DNA of 64,000 bases from Chryseobacterium aureum (GCF_003971235.1 NZ_CP034661.1:4526001-4590000); one strand, 5' to 3'. Shown: positions 34,699-42,493, counted from the stretch's first letter. A program made the numbers and translations. Notes: generated by a model not told the origin, from the letters alone.

Positions 34699-35190
34699 AT
34701 GAAAAAGTTACTACTTGCAGGGATGTTGGGAACATCACTTTTTGCAGTGTCTTGTTCCTCTGTAAACAAAGCAGCTACATCTCAAAATCAAAGAGCAGAC
34801 TTTCTGAAAATGAAAGGAGACTGGCAGATTGTGAGCATAGATTATGATAAAGGTTATAAAATTAAACCTTTTGATGAAGGTGCTGACGCACAGTGCTTCG
34901 TAGGAAGCCACTGGAGATTAATTCCTAACAACTGGACAGGAGCGTATACTTTGAACGGAGGCGGAAATTGCCCGGCAATTACACAGCCTATTAAGTTTGA
35001 AGTTAAAGACGGTAACACGTTTATGTTTAAAAAAATTGCTGCAGGTACCAAAGCAAAACAAAATTCTGTAGGGTACAGCCTTACTTTAATCAATCAGTCA
35101 ACAGATCAGTTTTCACTTCAGCAGGACGTTCCTTTTGAAGGAGGTAATGTAAAAGTAGTTTACAACTTCGAGAGAACAGGAATGAAATAA
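34699..35190 (+). CDS. lipocalin-like lipoprotein
   Basis: Predicted lipoprotein of 163 residues with the lipid-anchored Cys at 19 (FAVSC). The mature part has the lipocalin-type opening FLKMKGDWQIVSIDYD (about 35-50) and a run of beta strands ending LQQDVPFEGGNVKVVYNFERT, in keeping with a small lipid- or ligand-binding barrel. Ligand is unknown. It is encoded 24 nt before an OmpA-like lipoprotein and probably co-transcribed with it. Confidence 0.75.
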   Translation: MKKLLLAGMLGTSLFAVSCSSVNKAATSQNQRADFLKMKGDWQIVSIDYDKGYKIKPFDEGADAQCFVGSHWRLIPNNWTGAYTLNGGGNCPAITQPIKFEVKDGNTFMFKKIAAGTKAKQNSVGYSLTLINQSTDQFSLQQDVPFEGGNVKVVYNFERTGMK

Positions 35191-35214
35191 TTATCAACAT
35201 AAAGATCAAAAAAA

Positions 35215-35904
35215 ATGAAATTCAATAAAACATACGTAGGAGCCCTTTTCTTGTCATCAGCTTTATTACTGACAAGCTGTGAAGCGGTTCAGAACTCAAA
35301 TCACCAACAAAGAGGTACCGCAGTAGGGGTTGCTTCAGGAGCAGTACTTGGAGGTATCCTTGGTAACAATGTAGGAAAAGGAGGAAACGGTGCTATCGGA
35401 GCTGTATTAGGAGGTATTATCGGTGGGGTTGCAGGTAACGTTATCGGTAACAAAATGGATAAACAGGCTAAAGATATCAAAGAAACTTTACCAGGTGCTC
35501 AGGTAGAAAGAGTAGGAGACGGTATTAAAGTAACCATGAATGAAAGTATCGTAAACTTTGCGTTTGACTCTTCAAACCTTACTTCTGTTGCCCAGACTAA
35601 CCTTGATAAATTAGCGCAGGTATTAACTGATAATCCAGACACGAACATTAATATTTACGGTTATACAGACAGCGTAGGTAAAGATGCTTACAACTTAGCG
35701 CTTTCTCAGAGAAGAGCAGATGCTGTAAAAGCTTATTTAGCAGGTAAAGGAGTGGCATCAGGCAGAATGTTCACAAAAGGTGAAGGTAAAAATATGCCGG
35801 TTGCCAGCAATGATACAGATGAAGGAAGAGCTAAAAACAGAAGAGTAGAGTTTGCTATTACTGCCAATGAAAAAATGATTAATGATGCCAAACAAGGGCA
35901 ATAA
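35215..35904 (+). CDS. OmpA family lipoprotein with glycine zipper
   Basis: Anchored outer-membrane protein that holds peptidoglycan. The lipobox ends at Cys22 (LLLTSC). A glycine-zipper segment (about 33-75, repeated VLGGILGNNVG and VLGGIIGGVAGNVIG) is followed by an OmpA-like peptidoglycan-binding domain (about 110-215). That domain contains NFAFDSSNLT, NINIYGYTDSVGKDAYNLALSQRRADAV and EGRAKNRRVEF, including the diaminopimelate-contacting Asp and Arg. The architecture is like E. coli YiaD. A terminator follows. Confidence 0.92.
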   Translation: MKFNKTYVGALFLSSALLLTSCEAVQNSNHQQRGTAVGVASGAVLGGILGNNVGKGGNGAIGAVLGGIIGGVAGNVIGNKMDKQAKDIKETLPGAQVERVGDGIKVTMNESIVNFAFDSSNLTSVAQTNLDKLAQVLTDNPDTNINIYGYTDSVGKDAYNLALSQRRADAVKAYLAGKGVASGRMFTKGEGKNMPVASNDTDEGRAKNRRVEFAITANEKMINDAKQGQ

Positions 35905-35930
35905 TTAATTTAATATATAAATATTTTCGT

Positions 35931-35956
35931 AAAAGACCGCCCCGGCGGTTTTTTTT
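35931..35956 (+). terminator. terminator after the OmpA-like gene
   Basis: A GC-rich 6-bp stem ACCGCC/GGCGGT, preceded by A residues and followed by eight T residues. Confidence 0.8.
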
Positions 35957-35986
35957 GTATTTTTAGGCTAAGAATTTTAAATTTAT

Positions 35987-35994
35987 TATTTTTG
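35987..35994 (+). promoter_or_regulatory. -7 promoter element of the DprE-type operon
   Basis: TATTTTTG matches exactly, 17 nt before the first ATG of the operon. No good -33 element is seen. Confidence 0.5.
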
Positions 35995-36011
35995 CATTTG
36001 AAACAACATAA

Positions 36012-36899
36012 ATGAAGAAATATTTAAAACTGCTCCGTGTGGAGCAATGGGTTAAAAACCTGTTTGTATTTGTCCCGTTGTTTTTTTCAGGTAATATTAC
36101 GAATGTAGAATTACTTGTCAAAAGCATCTTTGCATTTATTATATTCTCGCTTGCTGCAAGCGTTGTTTATATTTTGAATGATTATAATGATATTGAGGCA
36201 GACAGGAAACATCCTGAAAAAAGAAGAAGACCTCTGGCAAGCGGAGCTATTTCCAAATCAACCGCTATAGGAATCCTGATCGGATTGGTCATTACAGATA
36301 TTGCTCTTGTATTTTTCTCACAACTTTATTTTCACGAGTTTCTCTGGAAATTTGCCACCATCATAGGGTTCTATGTAGTGATGAATCTTGCTTATACCTT
36401 CAGGCTTAAACATGTTCCCATCATTGATATTTTCATTATCGCAATAGGATTTGTTCTTCGTGTGCTGGCAGGAGGTTACATTACCGGGATCAGCATTTCA
36501 CAGTGGGCGATTCTCTTAACTTTTGTACTGGCTCTTGTACTGGCAATCGGAAAAAGGAGAGGAGAACTTATTAATGCGCAGGTTTCAGGAAAGACCAGAA
36601 AAGCACTGGACGGATATAACGTTCAGTTTGCAGATATTGCACTGTCTATTTCCATTACACTGGCTATTATCTGTTATCTGATGTTTACCCTTTCTCCGGA
36701 AGTTCAGGAAAGATTCCACGCAAGGGTATTTTACACCGTTATCTTTGTAGTTTTTGCTTTATTAAGATACCTTCAGCAGACGTTAGTGTACAACAGAACA
36801 GAGTCTCCTACTAAAATTGTTTACAGAGACCGTTATATTCAGGTTACCCTGTTACTTTGGGTAGTTGCATTTTTAATTCAAATTTATTTTAAGAAATGA
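36012..36899 (+). CDS. UbiA-family prenyltransferase, probable polyprenyl-phosphate phosphoribosyltransferase
   Basis: Membrane protein of 295 residues with about eight hydrophobic segments. The first metal-diphosphate motif is NDYNDIEADRKHPEKRRRP (56-74), nearly the same as in mycobacterial DPPR synthase Rv3806c (as I recall it, NDVRDVEADREHPTKRFRP). The second region reads AYTFRLKHVPIIDIFIIAIG near 125, and GKRRGEL near 185 also fits that subfamily rather than menaquinone or ubiquinone prenyltransferases. It should transfer 5-phosphoribose from PRPP to polyprenyl phosphate. The DprE1-like gene starts inside its stop codon (ATGA), showing tight coupling. Confidence 0.88.
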   Translation: MKKYLKLLRVEQWVKNLFVFVPLFFSGNITNVELLVKSIFAFIIFSLAASVVYILNDYNDIEADRKHPEKRRRPLASGAISKSTAIGILIGLVITDIALVFFSQLYFHEFLWKFATIIGFYVVMNLAYTFRLKHVPIIDIFIIAIGFVLRVLAGGYITGISISQWAILLTFVLALVLAIGKRRGELINAQVSGKTRKALDGYNVQFADIALSISITLAIICYLMFTLSPEVQERFHARVFYTVIFVVFALLRYLQQTLVYNRTESPTKIVYRDRYIQVTLLLWVVAFLIQIYFKK

Positions 36900-38215
36900 A
36901 GCCTAATTTCACGCAGAAAGTTACAAACTGGGGGAATTTCCCGGTAGTGGAGAAAGAAATGAGATCTGAAGACAATTTCAAAAAAATAAAGGAATTTGTA
37001 CTCAACCATAATGAAGTGATAGCAAGGGGAAACGGAAGATGTTATGGTGATGCTTCATTGGGAGAATCTATATTTTCAACAAAAAAATTGAATAAGTTCA
37101 TCAATTTTGACCGTTTAAACGGAATCATGGAATGCGAATCCGGAGTGCTTCTTTCCGAAGTGCTTGAAATTGCTGTTCCGCAGGGCTATTTCCTGTATGT
37201 GACTCCCGGGACAAAATTTGTATCCATTGGAGGCGCAATAGCTTCCGACGTTCATGGTAAAAACCATCACGCTGAAGGATGCTTTTCAGAATATGTGATT
37301 GAATTTAAGCTGATGACCGAAAACGGGGAAATCATTACCTGTTCAAGAGAAGAAAATGCAGACAAATTTTGGGCTACCATTGGTGGAATGGGACTTACCG
37401 GAATTATTCTTACGGCAAAATTTAAGCTTAAAAATATAGAATCCGCCTACATCCGTCAGGAAAGCATCAAAGCAGAAAACCTGGATGAAATCTTTAAACT
37501 GTTTGACGAAAGCGAAAGCTGGACGTATACCGTTGCCTGGATTGACTGTCTTCAAAAAGGAAAAAACATTGGAAGAAGTATCCTGATGAGAGGCGAGCAT
37601 GCTTTTCAACATGAGCTTCCTCAGAATTTTTCGAAAACACCTCTACGATTAAAGAAAAAATTATCTCCTACAGTTCCGTTTTATTTTCCCGGATTTGTAT
37701 TGAATGCACTTACGGTGAAAATATTCAACTGGCTGTATTATAAAAAGCAATCCAAAAAAGAAGTGAAAAACTTTATCGACTACGAAACGTTTTTCTATCC
37801 TTTGGATGCGATCAATGACTGGAATAAAATCTACGGAAAATCAGGATTTATACAATATCAGATGGTAATTCCTAAGGAAACAGGAAAAGAAGGGATGAGA
37901 AGAATCCTTGAAACGATTGCTAACAGCGGAAACGGATCATTCCTGGCTGTTCTTAAACTTTTTGGAAAGAACAATACGGCTGCTTACAACTCTTTCCCTG
38001 TGGAAGGGTATACACTGGCGCTGGATTTTAAGGTGAATTCCAAACTTAAAAGTCTGGTAGATCAGCTTGATGCCATTGTTCAGGAGTTCGGAGGAAGAAT
38101 CTATCTTACCAAAGACAGCATGAGCAGATCATCGCTTACCAATTACCTTAAAAATATTCAAAATCCTAAATTTGTGTCTTTACAGCACAAAAGAATCATA
38201 AATAACAATTCATAA
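36896..38215 (+). CDS. DprE1-like FAD-dependent decaprenylphosphoryl-ribose 2'-oxidase
   Basis: Predicted to oxidise C2 of polyprenyl-phosphoryl ribose. The N-terminal FAD-binding half has ARGNGRCYGDASLG (43-56), VTPGTKFVSIGGAIASDVHG (102-121) and KNHHAEGCFSEYV. The C-terminal half aligns with M. tuberculosis DprE1: KLFGKNNTAAYNSFPVEGYTLALDF corresponds to the KLFGPGN...GWNICVDF region, and EFGGRIYLTKDS (397-408) keeps the active-site Lys406 (Lys418 in M. tuberculosis). The benzothiazinone-target Cys387 is Ala375 here. It overlaps its neighbours on both sides (4 nt and 1 nt). Confidence 0.9.
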   Translation: MKPNFTQKVTNWGNFPVVEKEMRSEDNFKKIKEFVLNHNEVIARGNGRCYGDASLGESIFSTKKLNKFINFDRLNGIMECESGVLLSEVLEIAVPQGYFLYVTPGTKFVSIGGAIASDVHGKNHHAEGCFSEYVIEFKLMTENGEIITCSREENADKFWATIGGMGLTGIILTAKFKLKNIESAYIRQESIKAENLDEIFKLFDESESWTYTVAWIDCLQKGKNIGRSILMRGEHAFQHELPQNFSKTPLRLKKKLSPTVPFYFPGFVLNALTVKIFNWLYYKKQSKKEVKNFIDYETFFYPLDAINDWNKIYGKSGFIQYQMVIPKETGKEGMRRILETIANSGNGSFLAVLKLFGKNNTAAYNSFPVEGYTLALDFKVNSKLKSLVDQLDAIVQEFGGRIYLTKDSMSRSSLTNYLKNIQNPKFVSLQHKRIINNNS

Positions 38216-38940
38216 TGATAGTTCTGGGAAGCACATCTGAAGTGGCACAGGCTTTTGTGGAAAAAGCACTTCAGGAAGGAGAAAAATTTGAAAAAATTTA
38301 CCTTTTTACCTCAAACAAAGAAACTACAGAACGGTTTGCAAGGCATATTGATGTAAAGTTTCTGCAGCAGGCAGAAGTCATTGAACTGGATCTGACCAAA
38401 GAAATTGATTACAACAGATTTGAAAATATCAATTCAAATGTATTATTTTGTGCCGTAGGATATTTAGGAGAAGGAACCGACGAAGGATTATATGATAACA
38501 GGAATACAGAACGTATCATCGCTATCAATTATTCAAAACTGGTTCCCGTGATGAATTATTTTGCTCATAAATTTGAAAGCAGAAGATCAGGAACAATTAT
38601 CGGGCTTTCATCAGTAGCAGGAGACCGGGGAAGGCAGAGCAATTTCATCTATGGAAGTGCAAAAGCAGCCTTTACAGCCTATTTAAGTGGTTTAAGAAAC
38701 TATCTTTTTGATAAAAAAGTACATGTTCTTACGATAAAACCCGGATTTATGGCCACCAAAATGACGGAAGGACTACCTTTAAATCCGAAATTAACGGCCA
38801 CTCCGAAACAGGCAGCTGCATGTATTTATAAAGCCTTCAAAAAGGAGAGAAATGTGGCATATGTTTTGCCGGTTTGGAGTATTATTATGATGATTATCAG
38901 GAATATCCCTGAATTTATATTTAAAAAATTAAAGCTTTAA
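38215..38940 (+). CDS. DprE2-like SDR, decaprenylphosphoryl-2-keto-ribose reductase
   Basis: Short-chain dehydrogenase of 241 residues predicted to complete the ribose-to-arabinose epimerisation with NAD(P)H. The nucleotide site is VLGSTSEVAQAF (2-13), INYSK lies near 103, the catalytic Ser is in GLSSVAGDRGRQ near 123 and Tyr-Lys in YGSAKAAF near 145, and KPGFMATKM follows. The C-terminus IPEFIFKKLKL resembles the IPRSIFRKLPI end I recall for mycobacterial DprE2, beyond generic SDR similarity. Its ATG overlaps the DprE1-like stop codon. Confidence 0.88.
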   Translation: MIVLGSTSEVAQAFVEKALQEGEKFEKIYLFTSNKETTERFARHIDVKFLQQAEVIELDLTKEIDYNRFENINSNVLFCAVGYLGEGTDEGLYDNRNTERIIAINYSKLVPVMNYFAHKFESRRSGTIIGLSSVAGDRGRQSNFIYGSAKAAFTAYLSGLRNYLFDKKVHVLTIKPGFMATKMTEGLPLNPKLTATPKQAAACIYKAFKKERNVAYVLPVWSIIMMIIRNIPEFIFKKLKL

Positions 38941-38944
38941 AAAA

Positions 38945-39532
38945 ATGAAAAAATTGTATTGTTTTGATTTTGACGGAACCCTGACGTATAAAGATACCAT
39001 GTTTATGTATCTTAAATTCTACGATTCTACAAAATACCGGATACAATTTTTAAGACACGTTCCGTTATTTATCCTCCTGAAGCTGAAGCTGGCTGAAACC
39101 GAAAAGGTGAAAAAAAGTTTTATCGGCTCTATTTTGAAAGGACAGAGCCAGGAAAAAATAGAACAGAAGTCTAAACAGTTTTTTGAACAGCACTATCCTA
39201 AAATTGTGCGTGAAAATGCACTTGACTTTATTAATAATATAGATCATAACAATACACAAAGTTTATTGGTTACCGCTTCACTGGATATCTGGGTAAAGCC
39301 ATTTGCTCAGGCACTTAAAATGGAGCTTGTTTCTACGCGGGCAGAGTTCAAGAACGGGGTTTTCACAGGAAACTTCGTGGGAAAAAACTGCAACGGGAAA
39401 GAAAAACTGGTAAGAATAAAAGAAGAAATCAACGATTCTAAATACGATAAAATTATTGCTTTTGGCGATACTTCAGGAGATCGGCCAATGTTGAAATGGG
39501 CAAATGAAGGACATTATCAATTTTTTCACTAA
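38945..39532 (+). CDS. HAD-family phosphatase (subfamily IB)
   Basis: Cytoplasmic phosphatase of 195 residues with motif I FDFDGTLTYKDT (5-16, nucleophile Asp7), motif II VTASLDIWVKP near 105, a conserved Lys near 155, and motif III GDTSGDRPML near 177. It follows the DprE2-like gene by 4 nt. The pathway needs removal of the 5-phosphate from polyprenyl-phosphoryl-5-phosphoribose, and in some bacteria a HAD domain is fused to the UbiA enzyme. It is therefore the natural candidate for that step, by inference from context. Confidence 0.85.
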   Translation: MKKLYCFDFDGTLTYKDTMFMYLKFYDSTKYRIQFLRHVPLFILLKLKLAETEKVKKSFIGSILKGQSQEKIEQKSKQFFEQHYPKIVRENALDFINNIDHNNTQSLLVTASLDIWVKPFAQALKMELVSTRAEFKNGVFTGNFVGKNCNGKEKLVRIKEEINDSKYDKIIAFGDTSGDRPMLKWANEGHYQFFH

Positions 39533-39556
39533 TTTTGGGAGATAAAATTGTAAAAA

Positions 39557-40024
39557 ATGAAAAGCCTGTTAATTGCATGTGCGGTAATCTTTATGAGCTG
39601 TGCAGGCACTTCATCCCAGAAGTCTTCTGCTGTGCAGGAAAATGCTGAACTTCTTGTCTCTGAATCTCAGGGAGGAGCAGAGACGCCCGGCTTTACCATA
39701 ATCAAAGACGAAAAAGATTTTCGAAATAGAATCAAAGAAAGTTTTGGTGTGGTAGACCTTGATAAAGAATCTTACATCAAATATCCTTCATTTCCGAAAA
39801 ATAAAAAAGTCGTTTTATATAATTTGGGAACTTTCAGATCCGGAAGCCACAAAATTGATGAAATAAAGAGTGCATCTGTAAAAAATCAGATTCTTTATGT
39901 AGAAGTTCCTGCCGGAGAACCTTCCGGTGGCATGGAAATTCAGGTGATATCTAATCCCTGGATTATTTTTACTGTTCCCGCCAATTACCAGTTTACCTCC
40001 GTAGAATTAAAATATTCAAAATAA
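39557..40024 (+). CDS. PrcB-like lipoprotein
   Basis: Predicted lipoprotein of 155 residues with lipid-anchored Cys15 (FMSC). The C-terminal part, KVVLYNLGTFRSGSHKIDEIKSASVKNQILYVEV (two blocks either side of about 110), matches the PrcB C-terminal domain pattern, first described in a Treponema protease complex. I am unsure of any protease partner here. It sits between the HAD gene and cysteine desulfurase and could share the upstream transcript. Confidence 0.6.
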   Translation: MKSLLIACAVIFMSCAGTSSQKSSAVQENAELLVSESQGGAETPGFTIIKDEKDFRNRIKESFGVVDLDKESYIKYPSFPKNKKVVLYNLGTFRSGSHKIDEIKSASVKNQILYVEVPAGEPSGGMEIQVISNPWIIFTVPANYQFTSVELKYSK

Positions 40025-40026
40025 TA

Positions 40027-41202
40027 ATGGATAAAGTATATTTAGATAATGCCGCAACCACTCCGCTTGCAGAAGAAGTAATAGATGCAATGGTAGGTAC
40101 TATGAAGATGAATTTCGGAAACCCGTCTTCAACGCACAGCTTTGGCCAGGAAGCAAAAATCCTTATTGAAAATGTAAGAAGACAGGTTGCAGACTATCTT
40201 CATGTAACTCCCGCTGAAATCATTTTCACTTCCTGCGGAACAGAATCCAACAATATGATCATCAAATCCTCTGTAGAACACCTGGGAGTAGAAAGAATCA
40301 TCAGCTCTCCTCTGGAACATAAATGTGTTTCTGAAAGTATTCTGGATATGAAAAGCAGAAAAGGGGTAGAAGTAGCCTACATCCGCCCGAACGAAAAAGG
40401 AGATATTGACCTTACAAAATTAGAAGAGCTGTTAAAAGCTTCAGATAAAAAAACTTTGGTAAGCTTAATGCATGCTAACAACGAGATCGGAAATATTATT
40501 GATCTTAAAAAAGTTGCCCAACTATGCAAAGAGCATAATGCGCTTTTCCACTCGGATACCGTACAGACTATGGCTCATATGAACCTGGACTTCTCTGATA
40601 TCCCTGTAGACTTTGCTTCATGCAGTGCCCACAAGTTTCATGGACCGAAAGGAGCCGGATTTGCGTTCATCAGAAAGGCAACAGGCTTAAAAGGAATTAT
40701 TACCGGAGGACCTCAGGAAAGAAGCCTCAGAGCCGGAACCGAAAATGTGTGTGGTATCGTAGGATTAGGTAAAGCATTAGAGCTTTCTCTGAATCATATG
40801 GATGAATATACAAACCATATGCAGGATATTAAAAATTACGCAATCGAAAGACTGTCAGCTGAAATTGAAGGAATTAAATTCAACGGAAGAAGTGCTGAGC
40901 AGGATAGCAGTTTATATACTGTTTTAAGCGCATTATTACCTTACAAAAACCCATTGATAGGACTTCAGCTGGATATGAAAGGAATTGCGATCTCCCAGGG
41001 GAGCGCATGCTCTTCAGGAGCTTCGAAACCTTCCATGGTGATGATGATGGTGCTTTCTGAGGACGAAATGGATCACTGTACGCCATTACGTATCTCTTTC
41101 AGCCATATGACAACAAAAGCAGAGATTGATTCATTAGTGAATGCTTTGGAAGAAATTTCAAGCGATTACACTATAGAAAAAACTAATGTTGAGCATAGAT
41201 AG
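40027..41202 (+). CDS. cysteine desulfurase (NifS/IscS family)
   Basis: PLP enzyme that takes sulfur from cysteine for Fe-S cluster or thio-nucleoside synthesis. MDKVYLDNAATTPL opens the protein. The PLP lysine lies in CSAHKFHGPKG near residue 203, and SRAGTEN-type binding is seen as SLRAGTENVCGIVG. The catalytic Cys is near 328 in SQGSACSSG, on the loop position of group I enzymes. The 391 residues are full length. No IscU or SufE gene is adjacent, so the sulfur acceptor is unknown. Confidence 0.92.
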   Translation: MDKVYLDNAATTPLAEEVIDAMVGTMKMNFGNPSSTHSFGQEAKILIENVRRQVADYLHVTPAEIIFTSCGTESNNMIIKSSVEHLGVERIISSPLEHKCVSESILDMKSRKGVEVAYIRPNEKGDIDLTKLEELLKASDKKTLVSLMHANNEIGNIIDLKKVAQLCKEHNALFHSDTVQTMAHMNLDFSDIPVDFASCSAHKFHGPKGAGFAFIRKATGLKGIITGGPQERSLRAGTENVCGIVGLGKALELSLNHMDEYTNHMQDIKNYAIERLSAEIEGIKFNGRSAEQDSSLYTVLSALLPYKNPLIGLQLDMKGIAISQGSACSSGASKPSMVMMMVLSEDEMDHCTPLRISFSHMTTKAEIDSLVNALEEISSDYTIEKTNVEHR

Positions 41203-41221
41203 TCTTGTGCTTTAAAAATCG

Positions 41222-41229
41222 TAATTTTG
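41222..41229 (+). promoter_or_regulatory. -7 promoter element of trxA
   Basis: TAATTTTG is an exact match, about 55 nt before the trxA ATG. Confidence 0.5.
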
Positions 41230-41284
41230 AACATTCAACAGAGGATTAAAAGAAAATAATATTAATTAAAATAAAAGAAACAAA

Positions 41285-41602
41285 ATGGCTTTAGAAATTA
41301 CAGACAGCTCATTTCAGGATACGGTTTTGAAATCAGACAAACCGGTATTAGTAGACTTCTGGGCAGTATGGTGCGGACCTTGCAGAACGTTAGGACCAAT
41401 CATCGAAGAAGTAGCATCAGATTTTGAAGGTAAAGCAGTAGTAGGAAAGGTAGATGTAGACAACAACCAGGAAATCTCTATGCAGTATGGTATCAGAAAT
41501 ATTCCTACAGTTCTTATTTTCAAGAACGGGGAAGTAGTGGATAAATTAGTAGGGGTAGCTCCAAAAGAAGTTATCGCTGAAAAATTAAGCGCTCACTTAT
41601 AA
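41285..41602 (+). CDS. trxA: thioredoxin
   Basis: General dithiol-disulfide reductant, cytoplasmic. The active site WCGPC lies in FWAVWCGPCRTLGPIIEE (about 27-44). The cis-proline loop is IRNIPTVLIF near 70, and the Gly-rich end is VDKLVGVAPKEV. At 105 residues it is standard size. It has its own promoter and terminator. Confidence 0.95.
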   Translation: MALEITDSSFQDTVLKSDKPVLVDFWAVWCGPCRTLGPIIEEVASDFEGKAVVGKVDVDNNQEISMQYGIRNIPTVLIFKNGEVVDKLVGVAPKEVIAEKLSAHL

Positions 41603-41621
41603 AAAAACAACTTTGGTAATG

Positions 41622-41653
41622 AATGCCTTCCATGATTGGGAGGCATTTTTTTT
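41622..41653 (+). terminator. terminator after trxA
   Basis: A 10-bp stem AATGCCTTCC/GGGAGGCATT with one wobble is followed by eight T residues. Confidence 0.85.
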
Positions 41654-41662
41654 GAAAATAAT

Positions 41663-41692
41663 TTGCAGGTAAGGAAAAAAGGTGTAATTTTG
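41663..41692 (+). promoter_or_regulatory. promoter of the tRNA-Asp array
   Basis: TTG, a 19-nt spacer and TAATTTTG, ending 36 nt before the first tRNA. It is probably the only promoter of the five-gene array, since the spacers between copies carry no TAnnTTTG. Confidence 0.7.
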
Positions 41693-41728
41693 CAACCACG
41701 AAAAAGAAACGAAGTTCTTTAATAATTT

Positions 41729-41802
41729 GATCCGGTAGTTCAGTTGGTTAGAATGCCGCCCTGTCACGGCGGAGGTCGCGGGTTCGAGTCCCGTCCGGAT
41801 CG
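41729..41802 (+). tRNA. tRNA-Asp (GTC), copy 1 of 5
   Basis: A 74-nt cloverleaf with acceptor GATCCGG/CCGGATC, anticodon loop CTGTCAC giving GTC, and T arm GGTTCGAGTCC. It differs from the other four copies by one base in the D loop (CAGTTGG versus CAGCTGG). CCA is not encoded. Confidence 0.97.
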
Positions 41803-41834
41803 CGGAAGTTTTCTCAATTTCTTTTAAAAAAATT

Positions 41835-41908
41835 GATCCGGTAGTTCAGCTGGTTAGAATGCCGCCCTGTCACGGCGGAGGTCGCGGGTTCGAGTCCCGT
41901 CCGGATCG
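41835..41908 (+). tRNA. tRNA-Asp (GTC), copy 2 of 5
   Basis: Identical to copies 3-5. It starts exactly 106 nt after copy 1. Confidence 0.97.
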
Positions 41909-41940
41909 CAGAAGTTTTCTCAATTTCTTTTAAAAAAATT

Positions 41941-42014
41941 GATCCGGTAGTTCAGCTGGTTAGAATGCCGCCCTGTCACGGCGGAGGTCGCGGGTTCGAG
42001 TCCCGTCCGGATCG
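41941..42014 (+). tRNA. tRNA-Asp (GTC), copy 3 of 5
   Basis: Identical to copies 2, 4 and 5, with the same 32-nt spacer on both sides. Confidence 0.97.
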
Positions 42015-42046
42015 CGGAAGTTTTCTCAATTTCTTTTAAAAAAATT

Positions 42047-42120
42047 GATCCGGTAGTTCAGCTGGTTAGAATGCCGCCCTGTCACGGCGGAGGTCGCGGG
42101 TTCGAGTCCCGTCCGGATCG
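42047..42120 (+). tRNA. tRNA-Asp (GTC), copy 4 of 5
   Basis: Identical to copies 2, 3 and 5, keeping the 106-nt period. Confidence 0.97.
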
Positions 42121-42152
42121 CGGAAGTTTTCTCAATTTCTTTTAAAAAAATT

Positions 42153-42226
42153 GATCCGGTAGTTCAGCTGGTTAGAATGCCGCCCTGTCACGGCGGAGGT
42201 CGCGGGTTCGAGTCCCGTCCGGATCG
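42153..42226 (+). tRNA. tRNA-Asp (GTC), copy 5 of 5
   Basis: Identical to copies 2-4. It is followed after 1-2 nt by the array terminator, so its 3' trailer is very short. Confidence 0.97.
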
Positions 42227-42227
42227 C

Positions 42228-42259
42228 AAAAAGTCTTCTATTTCTAGAAGACTTTTTTT
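42228..42259 (+). terminator. terminator of the tRNA-Asp array
   Basis: A 12-bp perfect stem AAAAGTCTTCTA/TAGAAGACTTTT with loop TTTC and a T tract. Confidence 0.88.
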
Positions 42260-42329
42260 GTTGATAGACTTTTGATAAAGCTCAGATGCAAAATAGGAGG
42301 CATCAAATGTTTAAATGTTGCTATTTTCA

Positions 42330-42420
42330 TTTAACGCAAAGGTCTTAGTTTCTGCTGTTAAATTATTAAGAAAGCAAAGATGGAATCAATGAGATTGATT
42401 CTTTCTAAGCATGTGTAAAT
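42330..42420. repeat. AACGCAAAG-type intergenic repeat with internal hairpin
   Basis: The stretch contains TTTAACGCAAAGGTCTTAG and a later GAAAGCAAAG, then a perfect 8-bp hairpin GAATCAAT/ATTGATTC (42383-42401) flanked by AGAAAG and CTTTCT. I recall AACGCAAAG strings as common intergenic sequence in Flavobacteriales. The rest of the 260-nt gap to the next gene shows only that gene's terminator. Confidence 0.45.
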
Positions 42421-42459
42421 CTATCTATTTCTATCAGTGATATAACATTAAAATGATTT

Positions 42460-42493
42460 TAAAATGAAAATGGCCGGAAGAAATTCCGGCCAT
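42460..42493 (-). terminator. terminator of the T9SS surface protein gene
   Basis: A 10-bp perfect GC-rich stem (ATGGCCGGAA/TTCCGGCCAT). The minus-strand transcript runs on into TTTTCATTTT. Confidence 0.8.

Noticed and set aside
34854..35093. Minus-strand open frame across the lipocalin-like gene
   Set aside because: It lies wholly inside a well-supported lipoprotein gene and encodes no recognisable domain.
36012..36899. Menaquinone or heme UbiA prenyltransferase
   Set aside because: The motif at residues 56-74 and the DprE1/DprE2 neighbours fit the phosphoribosyltransferase subfamily better than MenA or CyoE.
41729..42259. Regular repeats with constant spacers, superficially like a CRISPR array
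   Set aside because: The repeat unit is a complete tRNA-Asp cloverleaf and the 32-nt spacers are near-identical, not unique.
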